From Allodiplogaster sudhausi (taxonomy: Eukaryota > Nematoda > Chromadorea > Rhabditida > Diplogasteridae): a DNA stretch of 64,000 nucleotides. The notes beneath the pieces are model-generated. The model saw only the letters and a list, made by a program, of their open reading frames with translations. It was not told the DNA's origin and did not search any database. Shown here piece after piece: positions 1 through 12,008 of the stretch; within the stretch, counting starts at the first letter, position 1; every line of letters begins with the position of its first letter. Location of the stretch: contig CALZFC010000057.1 of NCBI GenBank assembly GCA_945643635.1, positions 442,501-506,500 of the forward strand, in the 5' to 3' direction. Position numbers and translations under genes: made by a program.

Positions 1-1393
1 AGAGTGGGGCAAAAGCCGGAAAATTGAAGAGCAAGTAATGAGGAAAGATGAACGAAGCGAACAGAAATAGAAGAAGAACATTCTGAAAAGGAGGATGAGC
101 CGAGCCTCGCCGTTCGTGCTACTCTCTCTCTCTCTCTCTCTATTTCTCTCTTTCTCTCTCTCTCTCTTTATCTTTCTCAAATTCCCTCGCTCTCTCTCTT
201 TCTCTCTCTCTCCCTCTCTTTCTCAATCTCACGCGCTCTTTACTCTCCCGTTAACGAACGGCACAAACAAGCTGGCCTTTTTTGTACACACTATGTTGCA
301 ACTGCACACAAACACTCTACCCAAGTGTGTTCCGTGTCCGAGAAAAGTATGTTAGTTGGAAGAATTGAAAATAAAAGGAAAGGAAGGAAGAATGAAAATG
401 ACCCCACGAGGCAAGTTCTTTGTCACTCTCTCTCTCTCTCTCCCTCTCTCTCGCTCTCTCCATATCTCTGCCTCTCCCCACTTTCCTTCTCGCTCTCTCT
501 CCCTCTCCCTCTTTCTCTCTCGCTCTCTCGCTCCCTCTTTCTCTCTCGCGCTCTCTCCCTCTTTCTCTCGCGCTCTCTCCCTCTTTCTCTCTCGCTCTCT
601 CACTCTATCTCTCTCTCTTTCTTTCTCTCTCTCCTTCTTTCTCTCTCGCTCTCACGCTCTCCCTCCCTCTCTCCCTCTTTTTCTCCCCCTCTCCCCGTGG
701 GCCATTCCATACTCTCAAACTTGCGGCAAAACAAAAGAGGACACTAGAACGAGGCTGACAAATTGTCCATGAACTAGTTCACTCCTTCTTTCTCTATTTC
801 ACTCTCTCTCTCACTCTCTTTCTCTATCTCCGTCGTTCACACACACTCTCTCTCTATCTCTTTCCCTCTTTCTCTTTCCCTCTCTCTCCTTCCCTCTCTC
901 TCTGTCTCTTTCTTCTATCTTGCACTCTGTCAACATTTCTTTTTCTGCGTCGCATGTCACTGCCAAATCTACCGCGCGTACATGAGGGCATCCTCAATCG
1001 GCAACAAGCATAAATCAAGCTTGGTACAGTTCTCTCTTTCTCTCTCTATCGTTTTCTCTCTCTCTCTCCCTCTCTCTCTCATCATGATCTCTCGCTCCTC
1101 CCTCTATTTTTCCCTCTTACTCTTTCCTTTATATCTATCTTTGTCACATAGGAAAGGAGAAAGAGGGAAAGAGAAAAAAAATACTTGAAAAACACGTTCC
1201 TCCAACTCAGACTAAATAATGGATGCTCCTGTTTTCTCTGGCCTACCGGCTTCTATTGTGATTTATCTTCTCTAAGTAAGTGAGATTTAAATTGCTTGTT
1301 TATCAAAATGTAAGGGTTCGAAAGCACCCACTATTTGTCTTGAATAGCCATTTCGCAATCGCCTACTTACAGAAATCTCATTATGAAAATCTC

Positions 1394-1434
<41 letters not shown>

Positions 1435-1817
1435 GTCTCTATAAATTTCTGTCGGTCTGTCTCCCCCTTTTACTCTCTAATGAACTATCTAAACCTCTAA
1501 CAGTATCTCTCTCCCCTTCTCTCTCTCCCTTTCTCTCTCTCCTCTCTCTCTCCTCTCTCTCTCTCTTTCTCTCTCGCGTTTTCTCTCTCTCTTCTCTTAC
1601 ACTCAACTTGCTCTCTCGCACTCATTTCTCATTGGCTAAATTGAGCAAGAATTACCGTTTATTATACGAGCCAAAGATTGCAAACACGGTTAGAGGTAGA
1701 CGGTGAGAAGAAGAAAAAGAGGGAGGGCCAGAGACAGAGAGACAGGGAATAGAGAGAGGGCTAGAGAGACAGGGGAAGCCAAAGTGAATGAAATAAAGGG
1801 AGCGAGATAGAGAGAAT

Positions 1818-1866
<49 letters not shown>

Positions 1867-2253
1867 AGAGACGTCGATGGATAATGGAGGCTAATAGGAG
1901 TCGCAAAGTGTCTCCAGTCATCAAAACTCGTTAGCCGTAAATTAATATTCTCTCTTATTTTCTTTTCCTTTTTTTCTGCTTCATGTCTATCTTCACCAAT
2001 AGCAGGTAGGAGTGATTTGCGGCAGGATGATTCAGGAGATATGTATGAGGGGGAAGTCTCGGGGATAGGCAGGAAGTAGGGGGGAGGGGGTGAAGTGCTA
2101 GAAAGGAGGAACCTGGTAATCATTCTAGTCGTCTTTCCTCACTCCACAAACTACCCGTACTTATTTATTTCTTGTGAAAAACAGCAAGCCCTTAGGGTGG
2201 GCTAGCAAAGCAGGGACAGGAACATCATCAAATATCTTGCAAGATGAAAATAG

Positions 2254-2287
<34 letters not shown>

Positions 2288-2523
2288 AAGTGTGTGAGAG
2301 AGAGAGCGGCCGAAAGATAACTCTGCAAGGCACTTGAATTACACAGAGGACATCCACCCACGACGCTGTGCTTTATCAACGACCATTGAAGCACGGGTAA
2401 TTCACGCGCGCGAAATTTAAAAATTAATAAAACATATTTGCGGACGCAAGGCATTTTTCGGCACGATAGAGAGAAAAAACGGATGATAAATTGAAAGTGA
2501 GGGCGTATTGTGACATCGTCCCG

Positions 2524-2564
<41 letters not shown>

Positions 2565-2622
2565 TTTCTCTATCCGATTATCTCTCTCTCTCGTCCTTTC
2601 TCTCTCCGATTATCTCTCTCAA

Positions 2623-2655
<33 letters not shown>

Positions 2656-3054
2656 CTTCCCATAACCTTTCATGAGCGCTGCCCCCCCCCCCTGACACAT
2701 TCCATTTTTGGCAGAAGCATAACTCGCCGCGCCGCTTCTGCTTCTCTCGCCACTCTCAGGAAGAACTACGGCTTCATAAACAAAGCGGTTATTTTGACAT
2801 ATCTGGACAAACAAGAGAGAAGAGAGAGAGAGAGAGAGAAAGGAGAAGAGATGGAGGAGACAGAGAGTGGGAGAGAGATAGAGAGAGAAAAAGAGATTAA
2901 GACATAGAAAGGAAATGCGCTTGATAAGATATGGATCAGAAGGGCACACGTAGAGAGAAGGGAGAGAAGGAGAGAGCGAGGGAGAGAGAGACAGAGAGAG
3001 AGTGACAGAGAGAAAAGGAGAAAAGAGAGCGAGAGATACAGAAGAAGAATATAT
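1..3054. repeat. CT/GA simple-repeat block, no gene
   Basis: Long pyrimidine tracts occupy the plus strand at about 121-235, 425-700, 783-925, 1033-1150, 1396-1620 and 2527-2660; purine tracts occupy 1690-1866, 2264-2305 and 2815-3050. They give open frames of alternating Ser-Leu or Arg-Glu that have no splice structure and no non-repeat conservation, so I do not call genes. The unique sequence between tracts (for example 240-420 and 1900-2260) shows nothing recognisable. Confidence 0.85.
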
Positions 3055-4778
3055 TTAAGAGAGCTTCTCTATAAGCGTCGAGCATGCGCTTAAGGCAGCC
3101 TGCCCCGGGAAAATTGTTTTCGAATTCATTAACGGAAAACATTTTGCTTATACAACTCGACCCGCTCTTTTTAATGAGACTAATTTCATCATCATCCGAT
3201 TTTTTCCCTTCGGGATACACTACCGTAACCCTAAAAATTCATTGAGCCATAAATCCGTTCAAAATCTGTTTTGAGAAACGATGTACATATCATTCAATAG
3301 CATTTCGAAAACTCTTCAAATTTCATCTGGGAACATGTTTTACGAAAATTTAATTTTGGCCGGAAAAATTGGCGTTAAATTATTTGAAGGGTCGACACGC
3401 CACTTTCTGCTCATTTCTACACTCTGCAACCTAGATAGAAAGAAAGAGCGTGAAATTTGCTATCAGATACTCACCATTCAAGAAAAATCTGAGCGTACCA
3501 ATTTTTTCTATGACGTGAGCAATGCGCGCGAGTCGGTCAAAATGGCACATTTTTGGCCGCCGAGGCACCGTGCAAGCGCATTCATCGATCCATAACTACG
3601 CTCAATGTTAATATTACAAAATCGTTAGCATATCATCTAAGAGCTCTCACAGAGATCTTCAAATGCTACATACATTCTTTTATTGAAATATTTCTATTTC
3701 ATGGAAAATTTCGTTCTGTACTATTAGAACGCTTAAAAACTACTTTACAAACATTTCCGCATTTCAAGACATACATCATAAGAAAGAGCGTGAAATTTGC
3801 TACAAGATGAACCCCTTTTAATAAAATTTCAAGTCTATAATGTTTTGTTATAAGTCATAAGAGTAGGTAAAGTTGCGTCGCTGTCCTTTCGCCCAAGAAT
3901 TTCGTTGTTAAGATTATTCGAATTGGAATATTCCAATATTTTTTTTCCGTTTAAGAATTGTGCTAAGCTGATGCCCAATTCTTATCACTTATAACAAAAC
4001 ATTATAGGCTTGAAAGTTTATTGAAAGGGGTCTATCTTGAAGCAAATTTCACGCTCTTTCTAATGATGCATGTTATGAAATGCTGGAATGTTTGTAAAGT
4101 AGTTTTTTAAGCGTTCTAAAAGTACAGAACGAAATTTTCCATAGAAATATAAATATTTCAATAAAAGTATGCATGTAGCATTTGAAGATCTCTGTGAGAG
4201 CTCTTAGATGATATGCTAACGATTTTGTAATATTAACATTGAGCGTAGTTATGGATCGATGAATGCGCTTGCACGGTGCCTCGGCGGCCAAAAATGTGCC
4301 ATTTTGACCGACTCGCGCGCATTGCTCGCGTCATAGAAAAAATTGGTACGCTCAGATTTTTCTTGAATGGTGAGTATCTGATAGCAAATTTCACGCTCTT
4401 TCTTTCTATCTAGGTTGCAGAGTGTAGAAATGAGCATAAAGTGGCGTGTCGACCCTTCAAATAATTTAACGCCTATTTTCTCGACCAAAATAAAATTTTC
4501 GTAAAACATGTTCCTAGATGAAATTTGAAGAGTTTTCGAAATGCTATTGAATGATATGTACATCGTTTCTCAAAACAGATTTTGAACGGATTTATGGCTC
4601 AATGAATTTTTAGGGTTACGGTAGTGTATCCCGAAGGGAAAAAATCGGATGATGATGAAATTAGTCTCATTAAAAAGAGCGGGTCGAGTTGTATAAGCAA
4701 AATGTTTTCCGTTAATGAATTCGAAAACAATTTTCCCGGGGCAGGCTGCGCTCGAACCTTACGGACATGCTCTCTTAA
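3055..4778. mobile_element. Foldback element A (1.7 kb long inverted repeat)
   Basis: The left arm (about 3055-3867) is the near-perfect reverse complement of the right arm (about 3974-4778), leaving a loop of about 106 bases. Outer ends read TTAAGAGAGC and GCTCTCTTAA; an inner landmark is CCTGCCCCGGGAAAATTG at 3098 and its complement near 4731. The open frames of about 104 residues on opposite strands in the two arms are mirror copies of each other and hence not independent genes. The TTAA flanks resemble the target of piggyBac-type elements, but no transposase is present, so the class is inference. Confidence 0.85.
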
Positions 4779-6297
4779 GAGAGCCTCTCCGTAAGGCTCA
4801 ATCATGGCCTGCCCTGGGAATTTTTTATTTTTAAAAAAACATAGAAATCACATATCTTATACAACTCGATGAGCTCTTCAAAATGAGCCTAAATTCATTT
4901 CTATATGTCGTTTTCGCTATGAGATACGCTACCGTAACCCCAAAATTTCATTGGACTGTATTTCCTTCAAAAGATGGTTTTCAAAGATAACGAAGGTACC
5001 ATTCGATAGCTCTTTTTAAGCCCTTCAAATTTCATCTAGAGAAGTTTTTTGTGAAAATTTGTTTTTTGACAAAAAATTCACTTTAAATATTTCGACGAGG
5101 CATATTGACACTTTACGGTCATTTCCACAGAATGGCTCTCAGATAGGAAGAAAGAGCATTAAATTTTCTACAAAATAATATACTTTCAAACAAAATTAAA
5201 GCGTACGATGTTTTCGATATCAGGCGAAAAATGCGCACGAGTCGGTCAAAATGGCGCATTTTAGGTCGCCGAGTTACAGTGCAAGCGCATTCATTGATCC
5301 ATAACTACGCTCAATCTTAATCTTTCAAAATCGTAAGTATATCGTCTTAGAGCTCTCACGGTGATCTTCAAATGTTAAATACATACTTTTATTGAAAAGT
5401 TTGGATTTATATGAGAAATTTCGTTTTGTATGATAAGAAGGCTTAAAAAACTACTTCAGAAACATTTCCACACTCCCAATCATACATCATAAGAAAGAGG
5501 ATGAAATTTGGTACAAGATGAACCCCTTTAAATGAAATTCCATGCATAAGATCTTTTGTTATAAGCCATAAGAGTAGGATAACAAGGCCTTATGGAAAAA
5601 TAGTAAAAAAAGGATTGGAATATTCTAATTCGAATAAACTAAACTATGAATACTTGGGCAAAATGACAGTGACGCTACTGGCCCTATTCTTATGGCTTAT
5701 AACAAAAGATCGTACGCATGTAATTTCATTTAAAGGGGTTGATCTTGTTCCAAATTTCATTCTCTTTCTTTTGATGTATGTTTCGGCATGTGGAAACGTT
5801 TCTGAAGTAGTTTTTTAAGCCTTCTTATTATACAGAACGCAATTTCCCATATAAATCCAAACTTTTCAATAAAAGTATGTATGTACCATTTGAAGATCTC
5901 CGTGAGAGCTCTAAGATGATATACTTACGATTTTGAAAGATTAAGATTGAGCGTAGTTATGGATCAATGAATGCGCTCGTACTGTGACTCGGCGACCTAA
6001 AATGCGCCATTTTGACCGACTCGCGCGCATTTTTAGCCTGATATCGAAAACATCGTACGCATTAATTTTCGTTATCTCTGAAAACCATCTTTTGAAGGAA
6101 ATACAGTCCAATGAAATTTTGGGTTACGGTAGCGTATCTCATAGGGAAAACGACATTCAGAAATGAATTTAGGCTCATTTTGAAGAGCTCATCGAGTTGT
6201 ATAAGATATGTGATTTCTATGTTTTTTTAAAAATAAAAAATTCCCAGGGCAGGCCTTAATGCAGCCGTGGTCGAGTCTTAGGGAGAGGCTCTCTTAA
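4775..6297. mobile_element. Foldback element B, diverged relative abutting A
   Basis: The left arm (about 4775-5585) is complementary to the right arm (about 5680-6297). The outer ends again read TTAAGAGAGCC and GGCTCTCTTAA. Internal blocks such as GCAAGCGCATTCAT and CGGTCAAAATGG are shared with element A, so the two are related but clearly diverged. The last TTAA of A is the first TTAA of B. No convincing coding sequence. Confidence 0.82.
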
Positions 6298-6734
6298 GTA
6301 AAACTACTTGTCAGTGCCCGCTTGAAGAATGTTTTTTCCAGCGCATCCTGGTGGCGCCCTCTTATTGTTAATGTGGGGTCGTGTGAGGGAGGGAATAAGA
6401 GATTGACTGTGGGATGTGTGAAGAATAAGAATGAGGAAGCAATAATCAATTATGCGCGAGGAACAGTCTGTCTGAACCGGAGAGGGTATAGGGAAGAGAT
6501 AGAGAAGGAGAAGGTGAGATAACTTTAGAACAAGAGGGAGTGAGAGAAGGAGAAAGAGAGACGGAGAGTGCGAGAGAGAGATTGGGAGAGAGAGCGTGAT
6601 GGTGGAAATGGATGGTATGTGGCAGTGAGTGACTGTCTGAAAAACAACTAGTAAGACGAGTTGTCGGCATTTTTCGAAGGATCGGATACTCACATGTAAT
6701 CGAAGGGATGACTTTGAGAGCGAGGGACAGAGAC

Positions 6735-6782
<48 letters not shown>

Positions 6783-9080
6783 CGATGAGAAAGTGAGAGA
6801 GCGAGAGAGAGAGCGAAAGAGAGCGAAAGAGATGTAGTGAAAGTGAGAGAGGAGACACAGAGACCGAGTTAAGGAGCGCCACAGTGATTTGTGGAGCCTT
6901 GCTTATGAAAAAAAAAACGAAAAGTTACTGATTGTGAGAGTGAGAAGAGAAAGCATACTTAATGTGAAAGCCCAAAAAGAACAGCGTTTCAAAAAAAAAT
7001 TTTTATGGCGCAAATAGGCCTACTAAATGCGCTATGGAATGTAATAAGTGACCCGGAGGTTTTCTGCTGCGTTCAGGCAATAAGAACACTTCGAGACTTT
7101 CTCGAGCGTTCATAGGAGCTTAGCTAGCGGTTTCAATAAATAACAAATATTTAAATACTCTAAAAATATAAATGAGGGATGTGACTATTTAAATATCACA
7201 AAATAAAATGTAAAAAAAAACCAACCCTAAAGTAAATTTTATGGAGAATGAATGCTACAAAGCGGACATCCTAATCTATTCGGGCCAATTAACGACAGCG
7301 TTCTCTCTGACACGACGAGTATCGGATACAGAAGGTGCTCATATTTTGCAGCCTCCTTGGCAAAGAAATTAGCCGAGTGCAAGAAAATGAAAGACATTTG
7401 GTGCTCGTAAGCAAAAGCAAATAGCTTACGACATTTTGTTAGAGGACGGAAAAAAATATTCATTAGAAAGTTATGATGACACCCTCAGGTATAGCTGCAA
7501 AGTGTACTATGTCGACACTTTTCTCTTTCTGTCTCCATTCATCTCTTTCTCTCCTGTCTTTCTCTCTCTCTCTGCAGCTTCATCTTTAGCCATAAAAATG
7601 AGCAAAAAAAAGACACCTATATGTGTACATACAAGGGATGTATCGGAATAAAATTTTTCATAACAGAATTCGGAAGGCTCCTTTCATAACGGAATTCGGA
7701 AATCGGAATTCGGAAGAGAAAAAAGGTCGGAATTCGGAATTCGGAATTCCGATACACCCCTGGTACATACCAGATTTTCAAGAGATCATCCATTACAAAT
7801 ACTAGATGCATGCGGAGAGAGAGAGAAGAGGAGAGAGAGACAGAGCGTGAGAGCGAGAGAAAGAGAGAGAGCGAGAGAGAGAGAGAGAGAGAGAGAAATA
7901 GAAAAAGAGAGAGAGAGAGAGAAAGAGAGCGAGAGAGATGAGTAAAAGTGAGAGAGCGAGATACATTGACCGAGCAAAAGGAGTGGTACAGTGATTTGTT
8001 GTGTATGAGAGAATGAGAAAAGATATGTAAAAGAGATGGAGTTTTGCTAATGAAAAAACGAGGTAGTTTCTGAGAGTGAGAAATGAGAGCATACTTCAGT
8101 GTGAAAGAAAAGGAGCTTAACTAAAAAAAGCTCGCCAAAATGTCAGTGTTTCAAGAGAAAGTTTCAGACAAAAAAAATTGATATAAAAAATTTTTCAGAG
8201 GAGTTACAAGCGTTCAGTAGCTGTAGATTAGAGGTGTATATAATTCTTAACCTATGGCTACTTATGATGTACATATGTATGTACATACAGAAATGTTTAT
8301 ATTTTTAGACGTTATACATACATAAATACATCACATTATTTCCCACATCATTACTGTTACAGGTAGTAAGTAGCTTTCTCACGGTACATTAATTTACGCC
8401 TTTCTTCATGTCACTGTTATTCCTGAGCTTGCCACGAGATTTGATTGGAATATCTTCGCTACGCTTGTCGAAAGATCTTCTTACTATTACTATTTATTTC
8501 TCGTATTTTATGACGCAAATAGCCTACTAAATGCGCTGCTGCGGAATTTAATAAAGTGACCCGGAGGTTTTCTGCCGCGTTCAGGCAATAACATGACTTC
8601 GAAAATTTTTTTCATGTTGGATGCGAGTTCGTAGTGGCCAAAATAATTGGATAATAATTAAATACTTAAAAAAAAATACATGAATGATTGTAAAATATTT
8701 AAATATCGCATAAATGAAAAATAGATAAATAAAACTCAACTCTAACATAAGCTTGATTATTGGGGAATGAATGCTATAAATCGGGGACATCCGAAGCTCC
8801 CCAGGGGCATAAGCTGACGACAGCGTTCTCTCTGACCCAAGGAAACTAAGAAAGTGACCCGGAGGTTTTCTGCCGCGTTCAGGCAATAAGAAGACTTCGA
8901 GACTTTCTCGAGCACTGGTGGCGCCGTTGCGGTGACAATAATCTAACTACTAATAAAGCGCTAAGCGTGGGTATGTAACAGTTTTTTTGAGGTTTGAGGT
9001 ATCCAAATTGTAAAAACCACTTCGCCCATTACGACATTTCAATCACTTGGAACGTAGTGACTATTGCACCTAACGACACT

Positions 9081-10243
9081 GGGAACATTCCAGAAGGTTC
9101 CAGAAGGGTGCCGTGTTTTGTTCTGGGACGTGGAATTTTCCAGAACATTCCGGATGGGGCTAGCTTCTACCCCGATACTGGGAACATTCCAGAAGGTTCC
9201 AGAAGGGCCGTGTTTTGCTCTGGGACGTGAAATTTTCCAGAACATTCCAGAAGGGGCTAACGTCTACCCCCGATACTGGGAATATTCCAGAAGGTTCCAG
9301 AAAGGGCCGTGTTTTGTTCTGGGACGTGGAATTTTCCAGAACATTCCGGAAGGGGCTAGCTTCTACCCCGGATACTGGGAACATTCCAGAAGGTTCCAGA
9401 AGGGGCCGTGTTTTGCTCTGGGACGTGGAACTTTCCAGAACACTCCGGAAGAGGCTAACGTCTACCCCGATACTGGGAACATTCCAGAATGTTCCAGAAG
9501 AGGCCGTGTTTTGCTCTGGGACGTGGAATTTTCCAGAACATTCCGGAAGAGGCTAACGTTTACCCCCGATACTGGGAACATTCCAGAAGGTTCCAGAAAG
9601 GCCCGTGTTTGGCTCTGGGACGTGGAATTTTCCAGAACATTCCGGAAGGGGCTAGCTTCTACCCCGGATACTGGGAACATTCCAGAAGGTTCCAGAAGGG
9701 GCCGTGTTTTGCTCTGGGACTTGGAATTTTCCAGAACATTCCGGAAGGGGCTATCGTCTACCCCCGATACTGGGAACATTCCAGAAGGTTCCAGAAGGGG
9801 CCGTGTTTTGCTCTGGGACTTGGAATTTTCCAGAACATTCCGGAAGGGGCTATCGTCTACCCCCGATACTGGGAACATTCCAGAAGGTTCCAGAAGGGGC
9901 CTGTTTGACTCTGGGTCTTGGAATTTTCCAGAACATTCCGGAAGGGACTAACGTCTACCCCCGATACTGGGAACATTCCAGAAGGTTCCAGAAGGGGCCG
10001 TGTTTGGTTGGGACTTGGAATTTTCCAGAACATTCCGGAAGGGGCTATCGTCTACCCCCGATACTGGGAACATTCCAGAAATTTCCAGAAGGGGCCGTGT
10101 TTTGCTCTGGGACTTGGAATTTTCCAGAACATTCCGGAAGGGGCTAACGTCTACCCCCGATACTGGGAACACTCCAGAAGGTTCCACAAGGGGCCGTGTT
10201 TTGCTCTGGGACTTGGAATTTTCCAGAACATTCCGGAAGGGCC
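9081..10243. repeat. 12-unit minisatellite, 98-99 bp period, dimer of 49-bp halves
   Basis: Units begin at 9081, 9180, 9278, 9377, 9475, 9574, 9673, 9772, 9871, 9969, 10066 and 10165. Each unit is two related halves, one starting GGAACATTCCAGAAGGTTCC and one starting GGAATTTTCCAGAACATTCC, both followed by GGGGC. Units 8 and 9 are almost identical, pointing to recent expansion by unequal exchange or slippage. Several frames are open through the array only because the period is often 99, so no protein is called. Confidence 0.97.
9082..10240. promoter_or_regulatory. Array of about 24 five-pentamer heat-shock elements (HSF sites)
   Basis: The heat-shock element is a run of alternating nGAAn and nTTCn pentamers; three are enough for one HSF trimer. 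Half-unit one reads gGAAc aTTCc aGAAg gTTCc aGAAg, and half-unit two reads gGAAt tTTCc aGAAc aTTCc gGAAg, each five contiguous pentamers in perfect phase. With 12 units this gives roughly 120 potential pentamers in 1.2 kb; a few halves carry point changes (near 9278, 9425, 9489 and 10170). That these bind HSF-1 in this species is inference. Confidence 0.85.
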
Positions 10244-10439
10244 AACGTCTCCAGAAGATTCTGGTAGGGAACCTCTTTCCTTCCCGAGCATATTCTTTCA
10301 CTACGATTATATGTAGCTATCTGCAGATCTCTCACTGGCCAACATAGACATTTGTATTGCTCTCTCCCGATTTTACGTAGCTGTAAGGATGTGCTGTATT
10401 ATACAAAGCCAAAATATCGGAAGAAAAGTCATATAGCGA

Positions 10440-10504
10440 GGCCGCGACGCGGCCGAGCAACCAGCCGGTGAAGCGCGCGCGAAGCGCGCGCGAACCGGCT
10501 GGTT
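10440..10504. other. Two GC-rich hairpins at the Helitron 3' end
   Basis: A palindrome GGCCGCG-A-CGCGGCC lies at 10440-10454. Next, an 11-bp stem AACCAGCCGGT pairs with ACCGGCTGGTT (10459-10469 with 10494-10504) and encloses the GCGCGCGC hairpin. The GC content stands out from AT-rich surroundings. Helitron 3' hairpins are known to act as stop signals for rolling-circle transposition; the second hairpin occupies that place. Confidence 0.8.
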
Positions 10505-11689
10505 AGTTAATAATTAAATACATTAAAAATATGGGTGTTTTTTGTTGTGCCTATTTAAACATCGCAAAATAAAATTTAAAAAAAAACCAACACTAAAATA
10601 AGCTTTACAATGAATGGGTCCTAGAAAGCGGCCATCCTAACCTATCCGGGCCCATTGCTCTGCTGATGACAGCGTTCTCTCTAACACGACGAGTATCAGA
10701 TGCAGAAGAGGCTCATCTTTTGCAGCCTCGTATTAAATGAAATTAGCCGAGTGCACGAAAATGAGGACATTTACGTGCTCGTAAGCGAAGAAAGCTAATA
10801 GCTTACAGCATTTTGTTAGAGGAAGGAAAAAAATATTTATGGTCAGGAGAAAATAATGATGACACCCTCTTCTTCAAGAAGTATTTTTCTCACGGCAGAT
10901 TAATTTACGCCTTTCTTCATGTTACTGTTATTCCTGAGCTTGCCGTGAGCTCATTGCCATTTTCAATTTGATTTGATTGGAATCTCTTCGCTACGCTTGT
11001 AGAAGGAGCTGTTTTGCTATTATTTATTTCTCGAATTTTATGACGCAAATAGGCCTACTAATTGTAAATGCGCTGTGGAATTTAATACAGTGACCCGGAG
11101 GTTTTCTGCCGCGTTCAGGCAATAAGACGACAGAGACATTTTCGAACGCCGGTGGGTCCGTAGCTCTGAAAAAATTAAGTAATTATTAAATACTCTAAAA
11201 ATATGCATGTATGTTGTGCCTATTTAAATATCGCCCAAATGACATGTAAAAAAGCAACACTAAAATCAGCTTCATAGGGAATGGATGCTATAAAGCGGAC
11301 ATCCTATCATATTTGGGCCGATAGCTCTGACGACAGCAGTGTTCTCTCTGACACGACGAGTATCGGATGCAGAAGAGGATCATATTTTGCAGCCTCTTAG
11401 GAAATGAAATTAGCCGGGTGCAAGAAAATGAGGACATTTACGTGCCTGTAAGCGAAGAAAGCAAATAGCTTAAGACATTTTGTTAGAGGAAGGGAAAAAA
11501 TGTTCATTAGAAAATTATGATGATGCATCAGGTATAGCTGCAAAATGTAGCACCAGACCTTTCTCTTTCTGTCTTCATTTTTCACTTTCTCTCCTGTCTT
11601 TATCCGTCTTCTCCTCTCTTTTCTTTCTCTCTCTCTCTCTTTTCGCTCTGCAGCTTTAGCCATAAAAATGAGCTTAAAAAAGACACCTA

Positions 11690-12008
11690 CCGTATTTTCT
11701 CTATTAGTGCCCCTCCCTCTATTAGAACCCCCCTCTAATAGTGCCCCCCTCTCGCGAGGGTATTGAAAAATAGTACCCCTCCCTCTAATAGAACCCCCCC
11801 CCCTCCAATAGTGTCCCCCCCCCCTATTAGTCTAATACCTCGGCTCGATATGTACCTCGAATGGATTCTGGAGGCTCTTCCCAATGAATTAATTACAAAT
11901 TCATTCAAAATTTACAGTAAAATTTATCTTCCGGTGATGATTCAATTGAAGAAGAGCTAAGGGGATTGAAAAATAGTGCCCCCGGGGGCACTAATAGAGA
12001 AAATACGG
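11690..12008 (+). mobile_element. Pogo-like MITE with relic of transposase C-terminus
   Basis: Terminal inverted repeats start CCGTATTTTCTCTATTAG and are flanked by TA on both sides (11688-11689 and 12009-12010). Removing the element restores GACACCTATATG, as seen uninterrupted near 7613. About 11836-11960 translates to a segment with LEWILEALPNEL then ITNSFKIYSK, the pattern found at the C-terminus of pogo/Tigger (DDE_1) transposases. C/G runs next to the ends are internal repeats of CCCTCTATTAGAACCCCCC. It has no complete transposase. Confidence 0.85.

Larger units (their letters stand above)
8942..10502 (+). mobile_element. Non-autonomous Helitron carrying a heat-shock-element array
   Basis: The 5' end reads TCTAACTACTAATAAAGCG after a host A (8941), close to the usual Helitron start TC-CTACTAATAAAG. 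The 3' end has an 8-bp hairpin GCGCGCGC-GAA-GCGCGCGC (10473-10491), seven bases, then CTGG followed by host T (10503), fitting the hairpin plus CTRR-T rule. Removing the element joins ACAATAA to TTAGTTAATAATTAAATAC, which matches the uninterrupted module copies at about 12963 and 8641. It encodes no Rep/helicase and would depend on an autonomous partner. About three quarters of its length is the minisatellite at 9081-10243. Confidence 0.9.

Noticed and set aside
325..772. Open frames of alternating Ser-Leu (and Arg-Glu on the other strand) across CT/GA tracts, here and throughout the window
   Set aside because: They are translations of dinucleotide repeats, open in several frames at once, without splice signals or unique conserved residues.
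3281..4563. Matching 104-residue open frames on opposite strands
   Set aside because: They are the two arms of foldback element A read in opposite directions; mirror identity follows from the inverted repeat and does not need a protein.
7668..7760. Repeated GGAATTCGGAATTCGG words as a regulatory site cluster
   Set aside because: A short local AATTCGG microsatellite in one module copy only; nothing links it to a known site.
9064..10316. Repetitive 295-residue open frame with FQNIPEGA units
   Set aside because: The array is open in several frames and both strands because of its near-99 base period; the pentamer structure explains the sequence better than a protein.
9081..10502. CRISPR-like or bacterial repeat array
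   Set aside because: The units are contiguous, without unique spacers, and lie in a eukaryotic Helitron.
10440..10504. Hairpins as a transcription terminator or tRNA-like structure
   Set aside because: Their position seven bases before CTGG-T and the empty-site evidence explain them as the Helitron end; no tRNA consensus is present.
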